Shown one piece after another: positions 50,930 through 59,814 of a stretch of DNA of 64,000 nt (positions are counted from its first letter, which is position 1; every line of letters begins with the position of its first letter). The DNA comes from Methylomonas lenta (GTDB lineage Bacteria; Pseudomonadota; Gammaproteobacteria; Methylococcales; Methylomonadaceae): positions 30,955 through 94,954 of the forward strand of contig NZ_LUUI01000077.1 in NCBI RefSeq assembly GCF_001644015.1, given 5' to 3'. The notes under the pieces are model-generated. The model did no database searches, was not told where the DNA came from, and worked only from the letters and a program-made list of their open reading frames with translations. The position numbers were made by a program, and so were the translations under genes.

Positions 50930-53082
50930 TGACTATTTCCAAATTCGAAGACCGGCAGCTGGATTACAAACCCAGCACCAGCATTATAAGACGTATCCAC
51001 CCAAATCACGCCGCCATGTTCTTCGACTATCTTTTTAACAATCGCTAGACCGAGACCTGTACCTTTGGTTTTGGTGGTGACATAGGGTTCAAAAATGGTT
51101 TCAATTTGGTCGGTATGTAGACCACTACCATTATCATAAATGCCTAATTCGGCATATTCGGCATTATTTTTTATCACTTTATTGATCTTGATGCTGACCT
51201 GGCATTGCGCAGCAGTCGCTTCCTGCGCATTCTTGAGCAGATTATGCAGCACCTGACGAATACTAACCGGATCGGCTTCGATAATCACGCGATCAGAGGC
51301 AAACGCAGAATTAAACGTAATTCCGGATGGCTGATACAACGATTGCATTTCATGTATCAAATCGATCAGGTTGATTCTTTCCACTTGCTTTTTGGATGGG
51401 CGGGCGTATTCGGCAAAGTCATCCACCATGCGCTTCATGGCTTCTACTTGTTGCACGATGGTGCGGGTGCTGCGTTGCAGGAACTCGGCGGAACTGTCCT
51501 CTAATTCTTTGGCCAGTTTGTGTTGTAAGCGTTCGGCGGAAAGCTGAATAGGGGTTAGCGGGTTTTTAATTTCATGTGCCAATCGGCGTGCGACTTCGCC
51601 CCAGGCTGCATTTTTTTGTGCTTGAATCAGATCGGTGACATCGTCAAATACTACAACAGCGCCCATGCGGTTGCCATTTTGCAAAAACAAGGGGGTGCCG
51701 CGGCAAAGTAATTCCTGCCGGCCGTTGGGTCCCAGAAATACGATGCGCTGTTCCCAGATATCATCCGCTTTTTCAAGTAGATGCTGTATTGCTTCCAGTA
51801 ATTCGGCCAGTTCGTTGTGTTGGCTGGCCAGATGCGGCAGGGTTTGGCTGACGAAATGGCTGACTGGAATATGCAGAATCCGATAAGCGGCCTGGTTGGC
51901 GGTGCGTATGTGAAACGAAGCATCGAAACTGATAACGCCCGCAGTGAGATTGGAAAGTATGGTTTCCAGATAAGCCCGCTGGTTTTCAACTTCCAAGCCG
52001 GCCGCGCGGGTTTCATCGCTGGAGCGTGCGATGCGTTTGGTCATTTGATTGAACGATTCTACCAAAAAGCCCAAGTCGTCCTGGCTCATCACCGGCAGTT
52101 GCTGTTTGTAATCGCCCTCGGCTACAGCCTTGGTGCCCTTGACCAGCTCTTTTACCGGCGCGACGATGTTTCGGATGCTGATAAAAGCAACCCAGATGGC
52201 CGCTAATAAACTTAGCAACAAAACCAGCAGCAGAATCAAGGAAAAGCTGGTTTTTAGAGAATTGCGCAGAAAAGTCATTTCCTGATAGCGAATGAAGGCA
52301 AATTCTATCGAATCCGCCAAGTCAGTCATTCGTACAGGAACAGGGTAGAGCACTTGTAAAAACTGATTTTGGTCTCGATCGATAGGCAATATGATACGCA
52401 CCATCATTCCGTCGCTGTCACCCGGAGCAAATGCAAAGTATTCCTTGTTTTGCTTGAGTTGCAGCCAGATTTGTTCGTCAGGCAAATGTGGCAGGATATC
52501 GCTGGGATTGACGCTACTGGAAGCGATAACACGACCCTGGCTGGAAAAAGCTGCAATTTCGGTGGCACCGGATTCAGCCCAAAGTGATCCAATTTCCAGC
52601 GCTATCAGGGTATCGGACTTGTTTTCCAGTTGTGTGGCAATTTGGCGGGTTTGTTTGATGTGCCAGTTCATGCGTTGTGTGAGTGAGGATTGGCTGAGCT
52701 CTAAGGCATCGTCCATGGCGCGATCAATTTCGACGTTAAACCAGCTGTCGATACCTTGATGCAGAAACTGCACAGAAAAATAGAACACGATTGCAGCCGG
52801 TGCCAATGCCAGCAACACAAACAACGACACCATGCGGGTGGTCAGGCGTGAGCCGGCTGCCTTTTTATTGAGTTCTCGTACCAAGGAATAGGTGTTGACG
52901 ATAACCAGTGCCAGCAGGGTAATCGAACCCAGGGTGTTGATTACCAGCAGCCAGGAGTGCATTTGGCTTAATTCAGAGGACTCTTGGGTCGAACTGCTCA
53001 TCAATTGCAGTGAGAGCAGAATAAAGCCAAATAAGATGAATATGGAGGCGCTAGCCGGAAGCTTTATTTTTGAATAGGCCAT
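50926..53082 (-). CDS. ntrY: NtrY-like sensor histidine kinase
   Basis: A 718-residue membrane kinase. Several N-terminal membrane segments (about 10-30, 45-65, 85-107) and one near 285-305 frame a periplasmic domain, followed by HAMP (~310-365), PAS (~375-480), HisKA with the phospho-histidine near 506 in LAHEIKNPLTPIQLSAERL, and HATPase_c (DNGSGL, GTGLGLAIVKKI). HEIKNPLTPIQL is the NtrY pattern. Its cognate regulator is the NtrX-like protein with which it overlaps by four bases. The DUF4390 gene overlaps its start by 19 bases. Confidence 0.93.
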   Translation of the reverse strand: MAYSKIKLPASASIFILFGFILLSLQLMSSSTQESSELSQMHSWLLVINTLGSITLLALVIVNTYSLVRELNKKAAGSRLTTRMVSLFVLLALAPAAIVFYFSVQFLHQGIDSWFNVEIDRAMDDALELSQSSLTQRMNWHIKQTRQIATQLENKSDTLIALEIGSLWAESGATEIAAFSSQGRVIASSSVNPSDILPHLPDEQIWLQLKQNKEYFAFAPGDSDGMMVRIILPIDRDQNQFLQVLYPVPVRMTDLADSIEFAFIRYQEMTFLRNSLKTSFSLILLLVLLLSLLAAIWVAFISIRNIVAPVKELVKGTKAVAEGDYKQQLPVMSQDDLGFLVESFNQMTKRIARSSDETRAAGLEVENQRAYLETILSNLTAGVISFDASFHIRTANQAAYRILHIPVSHFVSQTLPHLASQHNELAELLEAIQHLLEKADDIWEQRIVFLGPNGRQELLCRGTPLFLQNGNRMGAVVVFDDVTDLIQAQKNAAWGEVARRLAHEIKNPLTPIQLSAERLQHKLAKELEDSSAEFLQRSTRTIVQQVEAMKRMVDDFAEYARPSKKQVERINLIDLIHEMQSLYQPSGITFNSAFASDRVIIEADPVSIRQVLHNLLKNAQEATAAQCQVSIKINKVIKNNAEYAELGIYDNGSGLHTDQIETIFEPYVTTKTKGTGLGLAIVKKIVEEHGGVIWVDTSYNAGAGFVIQLPVFEFGNSQ

Positions 53083-53627
53083 AAGTACCAGTTACTGGAG
53101 AGGAACCACTGGGCATCCAGGTAGGAAAAAGGCCGCAGCGGAACCGGTAGTGATTCCCGGTCAAACTGACATTTGACTGCCAGCTTGTAGTGCTGGCCGG
53201 TCTGCAGCAGGTCGGCAGGAATCGGCTTGGTAAAGTTTGGGGTCGACATGAACCTAAATGCGGCGTTCAGCGTTAAAAACATTTCACTTTCATTATTTGG
53301 AGTCAGTACTTCGTATTGATTCAATAATGCATGGAACTGCAATTGATAAGGCAGAGCCTGTTTGTATATTGTGCTGTCCCAAAACGAGCCGATTTGGCGA
53401 ATTTCCAGCCGGACTATCCAGGTTAATGGCACGCCTTTATGCAGGGCTTCCTTGGCGGTAGGGCTCAATTCATAGTCAATTTTGGCTTGAACGCTAAAGT
53501 TGTGGTCGTTAGCAATTAATTTTGCATGGCGAATTTGAGCCACAAATGACTCGGCAACACTCAGCGTGGGCCATAGTAGCAGGCAGATTAACAAATAGCT
53601 TTTAAATGTGCTTGCCAAGCTTGGCAT
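53064..53627 (-). CDS. DUF4390 family exported protein
   Basis: A ~187-residue protein with a signal peptide (start MPSLASTFKSYLLICLLL, cleavage near SVAES) and a beta-rich mature part (ANDHNFSVQAKIDYELSPTA in parts, GVPLTWIVRLEI, HYKLAVKCQFDRESLPVPLR in parts) matching DUF4390. It is consistently found between rsmB and an ntrY-like kinase in beta/gammaproteobacteria. I take ATG 53627; the frame extends to 53654 inside rsmB. Function unknown; possibly the periplasmic partner of NtrY. Confidence 0.85.
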   Translation of the reverse strand: MPSLASTFKSYLLICLLLWPTLSVAESFVAQIRHAKLIANDHNFSVQAKIDYELSPTAKEALHKGVPLTWIVRLEIRQIGSFWDSTIYKQALPYQLQFHALLNQYEVLTPNNESEMFLTLNAAFRFMSTPNFTKPIPADLLQTGQHYKLAVKCQFDRESLPVPLRPFSYLDAQWFLSSNWYLWPIQK

Positions 53628-54894
53628 AATAAAAGCCGTCCATTTGTAATTCACCGGTGAGAATTTGACGGCCGTGCGTTCTGGCTATACCCCAGTCGGC
53701 AGCAAGCGATAGTTCAACCGCATCGCTGTGATTGCCTAAAAATGCGGCAATTTGCTGTTCGTTTTCCTGTTTTAAAATAGAGCAAGTGGCGTAGAGCAGA
53801 ATGCCGCCGGGCGCGAGTAAGCTCCAGGCAGTGTTAAGAATTTTGGCTTGCAGGATTTGCAAAGCTTCGATGTCGCTTTCTCGGCGTAATAGTTTGATAT
53901 CCGGGTGACGGCGTATGACGCCTAATCCAGAGCAAGGCGCATCCAGCAGGATGCGATCAAATAATTTGCCTTCAGCCCAGGCTGGGTCGCTGGCATCGGC
54001 TGTTTGAGTGTCCGCCTGTAATTGCAAACGGCTTAAATTATCTTTGACCCGCTGCAGACGAGTAGGGTCAACATCAATTGCTAACAAAGAGGCTAAGTCG
54101 GGTTGCTGTTCCAGAATGGCAGCGGTTTTTCCGCCCGGCGCCGCACATAAATCCAGTACACGATGACCGGGTTTTACATCCAGTAAGCCGCTGGCAAGTT
54201 GTGCGGCGACATCCTGCACGGAAACCAGACCTTCGCTAAAGCCGGGTAATTGATCGACATTCAGCGCCAGGTCCAAAATTAGCGCAGAGGGGCAATGGCT
54301 GACCATGCGTGCACTAATGTCCAGTTGTTCCAAGCGTTGCAGATACGCTTCCCGGCTACCTTTTAAAGCATTGACGCGCAGTGCCATTGGGGCGGGTTGG
54401 TTATTGGCGGCCAAAATGTCCGCGGCTTGTTCCGGCCAACTGGTTTGGATGGCATGAATCATCCAGTGGGGGTGATTCAGTTCGGCTTGCTGATCGTCTA
54501 GGCAGGCGGCTTGCAAGGCTTCAGCGTCGCGTAAATAACCTCTGAGAATGGCGTTGACCAGTGATTTGGCCCAGGGTTTATGTCGGGTGGCGGCTACGGT
54601 TTCCGAAACAGCGGCATGCTGCTTTACGCGCATGTGCTGCAATTGATACAAGCCAACAAGTAATAAAGCTTGAATATCTCCATCTTTGGATTTAAGCGGT
54701 TTATCCAGCAATTTTTGCAGCATGAAATCCAGTGCAAAATAATGTCGGATGACGCCGTAACACAGGGCTTGCACAAAAGCCCGGTCTTGATGATCTTTGA
54801 GTTTAGGCAGCTGATTATCCAGTGCTGCTGTCAATGAGTAGCCATCGCTGATGACGCGCGACAGAATTTGGGCCGCACAGCCGCGTAAATTCAT
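53602..54894 (-). CDS. rsmB: 16S rRNA m5C967 methyltransferase RsmB (Sun)
   Basis: A 430-residue methyltransferase. An N-terminal NusB-like RNA-binding domain is followed by a Rossmann fold with the SAM motif DLCAAPGGKT near 248, the first cysteine in DAPCSGLGVIRRHPDI near 319 and the catalytic cysteine in ATCSILKQEN near 368. It follows fmt with a four-base overlap. Confidence 0.96.
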   Translation of the reverse strand: MNLRGCAAQILSRVISDGYSLTAALDNQLPKLKDHQDRAFVQALCYGVIRHYFALDFMLQKLLDKPLKSKDGDIQALLLVGLYQLQHMRVKQHAAVSETVAATRHKPWAKSLVNAILRGYLRDAEALQAACLDDQQAELNHPHWMIHAIQTSWPEQAADILAANNQPAPMALRVNALKGSREAYLQRLEQLDISARMVSHCPSALILDLALNVDQLPGFSEGLVSVQDVAAQLASGLLDVKPGHRVLDLCAAPGGKTAAILEQQPDLASLLAIDVDPTRLQRVKDNLSRLQLQADTQTADASDPAWAEGKLFDRILLDAPCSGLGVIRRHPDIKLLRRESDIEALQILQAKILNTAWSLLAPGGILLYATCSILKQENEQQIAAFLGNHSDAVELSLAADWGIARTHGRQILTGELQMDGFYYAKLGKHI

Positions 54895-55817
54895 AAACCT
54901 AACTTCTCGCCATCGGCAGCCTGAGCATTCAAAAAATCTTTACCGGCAATACGTTTGCCACCGGGTAATTGCACTTCCAGCAGGCGGATGACACCAGCGC
55001 CGGTGGCGACATCCAGAGCCTGGTCGGCGCAACTGATGGTGCCGGGCGGCAACGAGCTGGTTTTATCGGTTAAGGCGCAATTCCAGACTCGCAACACCTC
55101 GCCTTTAAAAGAGGTTTGCGCGACCGGCCAGGCATTTAAGCCGCGAATTTTGCGATCCAGTTGGATGGCGGAATCTGTCCAGTCCAGTACTGCCTCGTGC
55201 TTTTCCAGCTTATGCGCATAACTTACCAGGGTTTCATCTTGTGCCTCAGCGATTACAGTACCAGCTTGAAATTGATCAACTACTTTCAGCAAACTGGTTG
55301 CGCCCATTTGCGCCAATTGATCATGCAAACTGCTGGAAGTGTCGGTGGCTGTAATGGGGCATTCATCTTTTAATAACATGTCGCCGGCATCGAGTTTTTT
55401 TACCACTTTCATAATGGTAATGCCGGTTTTGTCGTCGCCAGCCATTAAGGCTCGATGAATCGGAGCTGCCCCGCGCCAGCGTGGTAACAAAGAGCCGTGC
55501 ACGTTGATGCATGCCAGACGTGGAATGTCGATCACTGCTTGTGGCAAAATCAGGCCATAAGCAATCACTATCAGCAAATCGGCGTTTAAGGCTGCTAATT
55601 CTGAAATGGTAGTGGAGTCTTTGAAATTTTCCGGCTGGTAAACCGGAATGTCATGAGCGAGCGCCAATTGCTTGATCGGGCTGGCTGTCAGCTTGCGACC
55701 GCGACCGGCTGGCCGGTCCGGCTGGGTATAAACTGCGCACACTTCATGTTCAGAATCCAGCAAGGCTTGTAATGTGGGCACGGCAAACTCCGGCGTGCCG
55801 GCAAAAACGATTTTCAT
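54891..55817 (-). CDS. fmt: Methionyl-tRNA formyltransferase
   Basis: A 308-residue formyltransferase making fMet-tRNA. Start set at ATG 55817 (MKIVFAGTPEFAVPTL); the open frame extends 43 codons into def without similarity. HGSLLPRWRGAAPIHRAL holds the catalytic Asn-His-Asp region's conserved core, and the C-terminal OB-like domain ends near NAQAADGEKLGL. Eight bases after def. Confidence 0.97.
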   Translation of the reverse strand: MKIVFAGTPEFAVPTLQALLDSEHEVCAVYTQPDRPAGRGRKLTASPIKQLALAHDIPVYQPENFKDSTTISELAALNADLLIVIAYGLILPQAVIDIPRLACINVHGSLLPRWRGAAPIHRALMAGDDKTGITIMKVVKKLDAGDMLLKDECPITATDTSSSLHDQLAQMGATSLLKVVDQFQAGTVIAEAQDETLVSYAHKLEKHEAVLDWTDSAIQLDRKIRGLNAWPVAQTSFKGEVLRVWNCALTDKTSSLPPGTISCADQALDVATGAGVIRLLEVQLPGGKRIAGKDFLNAQAADGEKLGL

Positions 55818-55825
55818 GGGGTTCC

Positions 55826-56332
55826 TTAGTGGCCTTGCTGTTTGTGAATTTTTTCCAGCTTGGCTTTGATGCGGTTGCGTTTGAAGGCCGATAAATAATC
55901 CACAAAAAGTTTGCCTTGTAGGTGATCCATTTCGTGTTGAATGCAAACTGCCAGTAAATCGTCAGCCTCCATTTCAAAACTTTCGCCGTCACGGTTTAAG
56001 GCTTTGATTTTAATTTGTTCGGCACGGCTGACAGTTTCGAAAAAGCCGGGTACCGAGAGACAGCCTTCTTCGGACTCTTCAACGCCGATTGTTTTAATAA
56101 TTTCAGGGTTGATCAGGCATATCGGCTCGTTTTTATCTTCACTGATGTCCATCACAATCACCCTTTTATGGACATTAACTTGCGTGGCTGCCAGTCCCAC
56201 GCCTTTGGCAGCGTACATGGTTTCCAGCATGTCGTCGACCAGGGTTTTGATGTCGGTATCGACTACGGCGACTTCCTGCGCTACGGTACGCAACCGTTTA
56301 TCAGGAAATTCCAGAATCGTTAAAATACTCAC
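55826..56332 (-). CDS. def: Peptide deformylase
   Basis: A 168-residue peptide deformylase that removes the N-formyl group from nascent proteins. All three motifs are intact: [19 protein letters not shown] with the metal cysteine, and [12 protein letters not shown] with HEXXH. First gene of the def-fmt-rsmB-DUF4390-ntrY-ntrX block, divergent from gap. Confidence 0.98.
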   Translation of the reverse strand: MSILTILEFPDKRLRTVAQEVAVVDTDIKTLVDDMLETMYAAKGVGLAATQVNVHKRVIVMDISEDKNEPICLINPEIIKTIGVEESEEGCLSVPGFFETVSRAEQIKIKALNRDGESFEMEADDLLAVCIQHEMDHLQGKLFVDYLSAFKRNRIKAKLEKIHKQQGH

Positions 56333-56555
56333 CCGCTACTCCACTCACTAAACTTAATAGCGGAATTCTATCCGGTTTTGCATAAATTCGGAACCGCCAG
56401 GAAGGTTGATCGACTTTGGTAAGGTGTCAAAGAAATTTAATTCCAGCAATCTGGACGCTTTCCGGCGCATTTTGTTACAATCTAGGCTATTTTTGACGCC
56501 ACCCGTGTCAATTTGCTTTACCCTTGTCTTTCACTCTCATTCCGGAGAACACTCT

Positions 56556-57569
56556 ATGGCAATTAAAGTTGCAATTAACGGTTATGGTCGTATCGGTCGC
56601 AATGTCATGCGCGCGTTGTACGAATCAGGTCGCACCAACGAAATTCAAATCGTTGCTATCAATGATTTGGGCGATTCTAAAACCAATGCACATTTGACCA
56701 AATACGATACCGTACACGGCAAATTCCCTTTCGATGTGTCTGTTGATGGTGACTACATTGTCATTAACGGTGACAAAATTCGTGTTTTAGCCGAAAGAGA
56801 TCCAGCAAAACTGCCTTGGGCTGAATTGGGCGTGGACGTGGTACATGAATGTACCGGTTTCTTCGCTAGCAAAGCCAAAGCTTCTGCGCATATTGCGGCC
56901 GGTGCTAAAAAAGTCATTATTTCTGCACCAGGCGGTGCCGATGTTGATGCAACTATTGTGTACGGCGTTAATCACCAATCTTTGAAAGCGTCTGATACTG
57001 TTATTTCTAATGCGTCTTGCACCACCAACTGTTTGGCGCCTTTAGTTAAACCTTTGATCGATACTATTGGTATCGAACACGGTTTAATGACCACTATTCA
57101 CTCGTACACCAACGATCAAGTATTGACCGACGTCTATCACAGTGATTTACACCGTGCCCGTTCTGCCACTCAATCCATGATTCCAACCAAAACCGGTGCC
57201 GCTGCTGCGGTAGGTTTGGTATTGCCCGAAATGAAAGGCAAACTGGACGGTTTCGCCATGCGTGTGCCGACCATCAACGTGTCTGTCGTTGACTTATGCT
57301 TCCAGGCTTCACGTGATACCACTAAAGAAGAAATCGACAGCATTTTGAAAGAAGCGTCTGCAGGTTACTTGAAAGGCATTTTAGCCATCAATGAAGAACC
57401 ATTAGTATCCATAGACTTCAACCATAACCCGCATTCTTCAATTTACGAATTGGGTTTGACCAAAGTCACTGGTGGCAACTTCGTTAAAGTATTGTCCTGG
57501 TATGACAACGAGTGGGGTTTCTCAAACCGTATGCTTGATACCACTGTTGCTCTGTTCAACGCTAAATAA
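56556..57569 (+). CDS. gap: Glyceraldehyde-3-phosphate dehydrogenase
   Basis: A 337-residue GAPDH. Start at ATG 56556 (GGAG at 56543); the upstream in-frame extension to 56406 is a leader without similarity. NAD-binding [14 protein letters not shown], the catalytic cysteine C155 in [16 protein letters not shown], and [12 protein letters not shown] at the C-terminus are canonical. [22 protein letters not shown] (in parts [14 protein letters not shown]) has the Asp expected for NAD preference. It pairs with pyk nine bases downstream. Confidence 0.98.
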   Translation: MAIKVAINGYGRIGRNVMRALYESGRTNEIQIVAINDLGDSKTNAHLTKYDTVHGKFPFDVSVDGDYIVINGDKIRVLAERDPAKLPWAELGVDVVHECTGFFASKAKASAHIAAGAKKVIISAPGGADVDATIVYGVNHQSLKASDTVISNASCTTNCLAPLVKPLIDTIGIEHGLMTTIHSYTNDQVLTDVYHSDLHRARSATQSMIPTKTGAAAAVGLVLPEMKGKLDGFAMRVPTINVSVVDLCFQASRDTTKEEIDSILKEASAGYLKGILAINEEPLVSIDFNHNPHSSIYELGLTKVTGGNFVKVLSWYDNEWGFSNRMLDTTVALFNAK

Positions 57570-57577
57570 GGATTTTC

Positions 57578-59011
57578 ATGCTGTTACGAAGAACAAAAAT
57601 CCTGGCTACGCTGGGACCCGCTACGGACAAACCCGGTGTACTTGAGGAATTGTTCCTGGCCGGTGTCGATGTTGTCAGAATGAACTTTTCACACGGTGCG
57701 GCGCAAGATCATATTGATCGTGCCAACCGTGTGCGAGCCATCAGCAAACAAACGGGTCGTCGGGTTGGTATTTTGGCCGACTTGCAAGGGCCTAAAATCC
57801 GTATCGAACGCTTCAAAGAAAACAAGGTTTACTTGGAAGAAGGTCAAGATTTTTCGCTTGATATCAATCTAGGTAAACTGGATGGAGACAACACCCAAGT
57901 CGGGATTAGTTACAAGCCTTTGGCTCGGGAAGTAAAGCCCGGTACCCGTTTGTTGCTTGATGATGGTCGCGTAGTATTGGATGTGGTGAATGTCATCGAC
58001 GAAACCCGTGTCAACTGTACAGTTGTGGTTGGCGGCGATTTGTCTAACAACAAAGGTATCAATTTGTTGGGTGGCGGTTTATCTGCTGCGGCTTTGACTG
58101 ACAAGGACAAGGAAGATATTAAAACCGTTGCCATAATCAATGCCGATTACGTGGCGATTTCCTTTCCACGTACTGCAGATGACATGCATGAAGCGCGCGC
58201 GTTGTTGGCAGCGGAAGGCTGTAATGCCGGCTTGGTGGCAAAAATCGAGCGTGCTGAAGCCATGGAAGTGATCGATGAGATCATTTTAGCCTCTGATGCC
58301 ATCATGGTGGCGCGGGGCGATTTGGGTGTGGAGATTGGTGATGCCAATTTGCCTGCTGCACAAAAAATGTTGATCAACCGTGCTCGTGAATTGAATCGCG
58401 CCGTCATTACCGCAACCCAGATGATGGAATCGATGATAGAAAATCCGATTCCTACGCGTGCTGAAGTATTCGACGTGGCTAATGCCATTGTCGATGGCAC
58501 CGATGCGATTATGTTGTCTGCTGAAACGGCTTCGGGCAAACACCCGGTTAAAACCGTACAAGCGATGGTGCGGATTTGTCTGGAAACCGAAAAACAACCG
58601 AGTGTGATCAAGTCTATGCACCGGATGGCTGATAGTTTTGAGCGGGTTGACGAAGCGATTGCCATGTCGGCCATGTATATGGCTAATCACACCAAGTTAA
58701 ACGGAATTGCGTCGTTGACCGAGACAGGTTCTACACCATTGTGTATGTCGCGGATTAACTCCAATATACCTATTTATGCTTTTAGTAATGAAGAACGTAC
58801 TTTGGGGCGGGTGACCTTGTATAAAGGTGTATTTCCGATCCATTTCACCCATGAAAAGATGAACTCTGAAGGCGTCAGCAAAAACATCGTTGAAAAACTG
58901 CTTTTGCGTGGCGTGGTGAAAACGGGTGATTCATTGATTCTGACCAAAGGCGATTCAACCGGTCGTATTGGTGGCACCAATTCAATGAAAGTCATCAATG
59001 TAACTGAATAA
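57578..59011 (+). CDS. pyk: Pyruvate kinase
   Basis: A 477-residue pyruvate kinase of the single-barrel bacterial type. RTKILATLGPATD, NFSHGAAQDHIDR, ADLQGPKIRIERF, the metal/substrate motif VARGDLGVEIG and NRAVITATQMMESM are visible, followed by the C-terminal allosteric domain. Same transcript as gap, ended by the terminator at 59037. Confidence 0.97.
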   Translation: MLLRRTKILATLGPATDKPGVLEELFLAGVDVVRMNFSHGAAQDHIDRANRVRAISKQTGRRVGILADLQGPKIRIERFKENKVYLEEGQDFSLDINLGKLDGDNTQVGISYKPLAREVKPGTRLLLDDGRVVLDVVNVIDETRVNCTVVVGGDLSNNKGINLLGGGLSAAALTDKDKEDIKTVAIINADYVAISFPRTADDMHEARALLAAEGCNAGLVAKIERAEAMEVIDEIILASDAIMVARGDLGVEIGDANLPAAQKMLINRARELNRAVITATQMMESMIENPIPTRAEVFDVANAIVDGTDAIMLSAETASGKHPVKTVQAMVRICLETEKQPSVIKSMHRMADSFERVDEAIAMSAMYMANHTKLNGIASLTETGSTPLCMSRINSNIPIYAFSNEERTLGRVTLYKGVFPIHFTHEKMNSEGVSKNIVEKLLLRGVVKTGDSLILTKGDSTGRIGGTNSMKVINVTE

Positions 59012-59036
59012 TCAGTATCAGTTGTATTGTTATGAT

Positions 59037-59071
59037 AAGGAGGTGTCGTGCAAACGACACCTCCTTTTTTG
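59037..59071 (+). terminator. Strong intrinsic terminator after pyk
   Basis: Perfect 13-base stem AAGGAGGTGTCGT (59037-59049) and ACGACACCTCCTT (59054-59066) with a GCAA tetraloop, followed by TTTTT. Twenty-five bases past the pyk stop; ends the gap-pyk unit. Confidence 0.92.
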
Positions 59072-59136
59072 TGTCTGAGTTCTTGTATTTACTGACTGCT
59101 TACATAAAGCGTTCACTTTTAACATAATATTAGTCT

Positions 59137-59793
59137 ATGAACACATTGGTAAATTTCATTGATTATCTAAATAACCTAAGCCTTTCCCAAGTCGCAACAA
59201 CTTCTGCTACCAGCTTTGTGCTGATAGCGGCAGCGGAAATTGGTGATAAAAGTCAGTTGGTCTGTATGAGCTTGGCCGCAAGACATCGCGCAACACCCGT
59301 TATCTGGGGGGCGATTACGGCATTTGCTTTATTAAACACCTTAGCTGTGGTATTTGGAGCTGCAATAGCTGACTGGTTGCCGGATTATTTGGTCGCCGCT
59401 AGTGTGGCGATATTATTTGCCAGCTTTGGTTTACATGCTTTGCTCAATCATACTGATGAGGATGATGACGGAGAAGTTGTAGAAAAAAGTGGGCATAATA
59501 TTTTCTTTACGACGTTTTTATTGATTATCGTGGCTGAATTTGGTGATAAAACCCAGTTGGCAGTCGTAGCGTTTAGCAGTACCGCAGAGCCGTTGGCCGT
59601 CTGGTTGGGTGCGACCTTGGCGTTGAGTTTTACTTCGGGCTTGGGCGTTTGGGCTGGACGTACGGTTTTGCAGCGAATACCCATGCAGTTGCTGCATAAA
59701 ATCAGTGGCTTGCTTTTCCTGGCTTTAGCGGCAGTTGCTGCTTATCAAGCCTATACTTCCGCACAGGCAGCAGCCTGGTGGCCGCAGTTTTAA
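59137..59793 (+). CDS. GDT1/TMEM165 (UPF0016) family cation transporter
   Basis: A 218-residue membrane protein with two repeats of three helices, each with the family motif: EIGDKSQL near residue 32 and EFGDKTQL near 132. Members export manganese or exchange Ca2+/Mn2+ for protons. An acidic loop (HTDEDDDGEVVE) separates the halves. Single gene after the pyk terminator; MASE1-GGDEF-EAL follows after 21 bases and may be co-transcribed. The ion is not certain. Confidence 0.9.
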   Translation: MNTLVNFIDYLNNLSLSQVATTSATSFVLIAAAEIGDKSQLVCMSLAARHRATPVIWGAITAFALLNTLAVVFGAAIADWLPDYLVAASVAILFASFGLHALLNHTDEDDDGEVVEKSGHNIFFTTFLLIIVAEFGDKTQLAVVAFSSTAEPLAVWLGATLALSFTSGLGVWAGRTVLQRIPMQLLHKISGLLFLALAAVAAYQAYTSAQAAAWWPQF

Positions 59794-59814
59794 TGACTCC
59801 GTAAGCTGATAACT

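Noticed and set aside
54955-55373. Plus-strand frames within fmt
   Set aside because: Shadow frames opposite a conserved gene; no motif or ribosome binding site.
59137-59793. A yybP-ykoY manganese riboswitch before the GDT1-like gene
   Set aside because: Only ~65 bases remain after the pyk terminator and no riboswitch core was visible.
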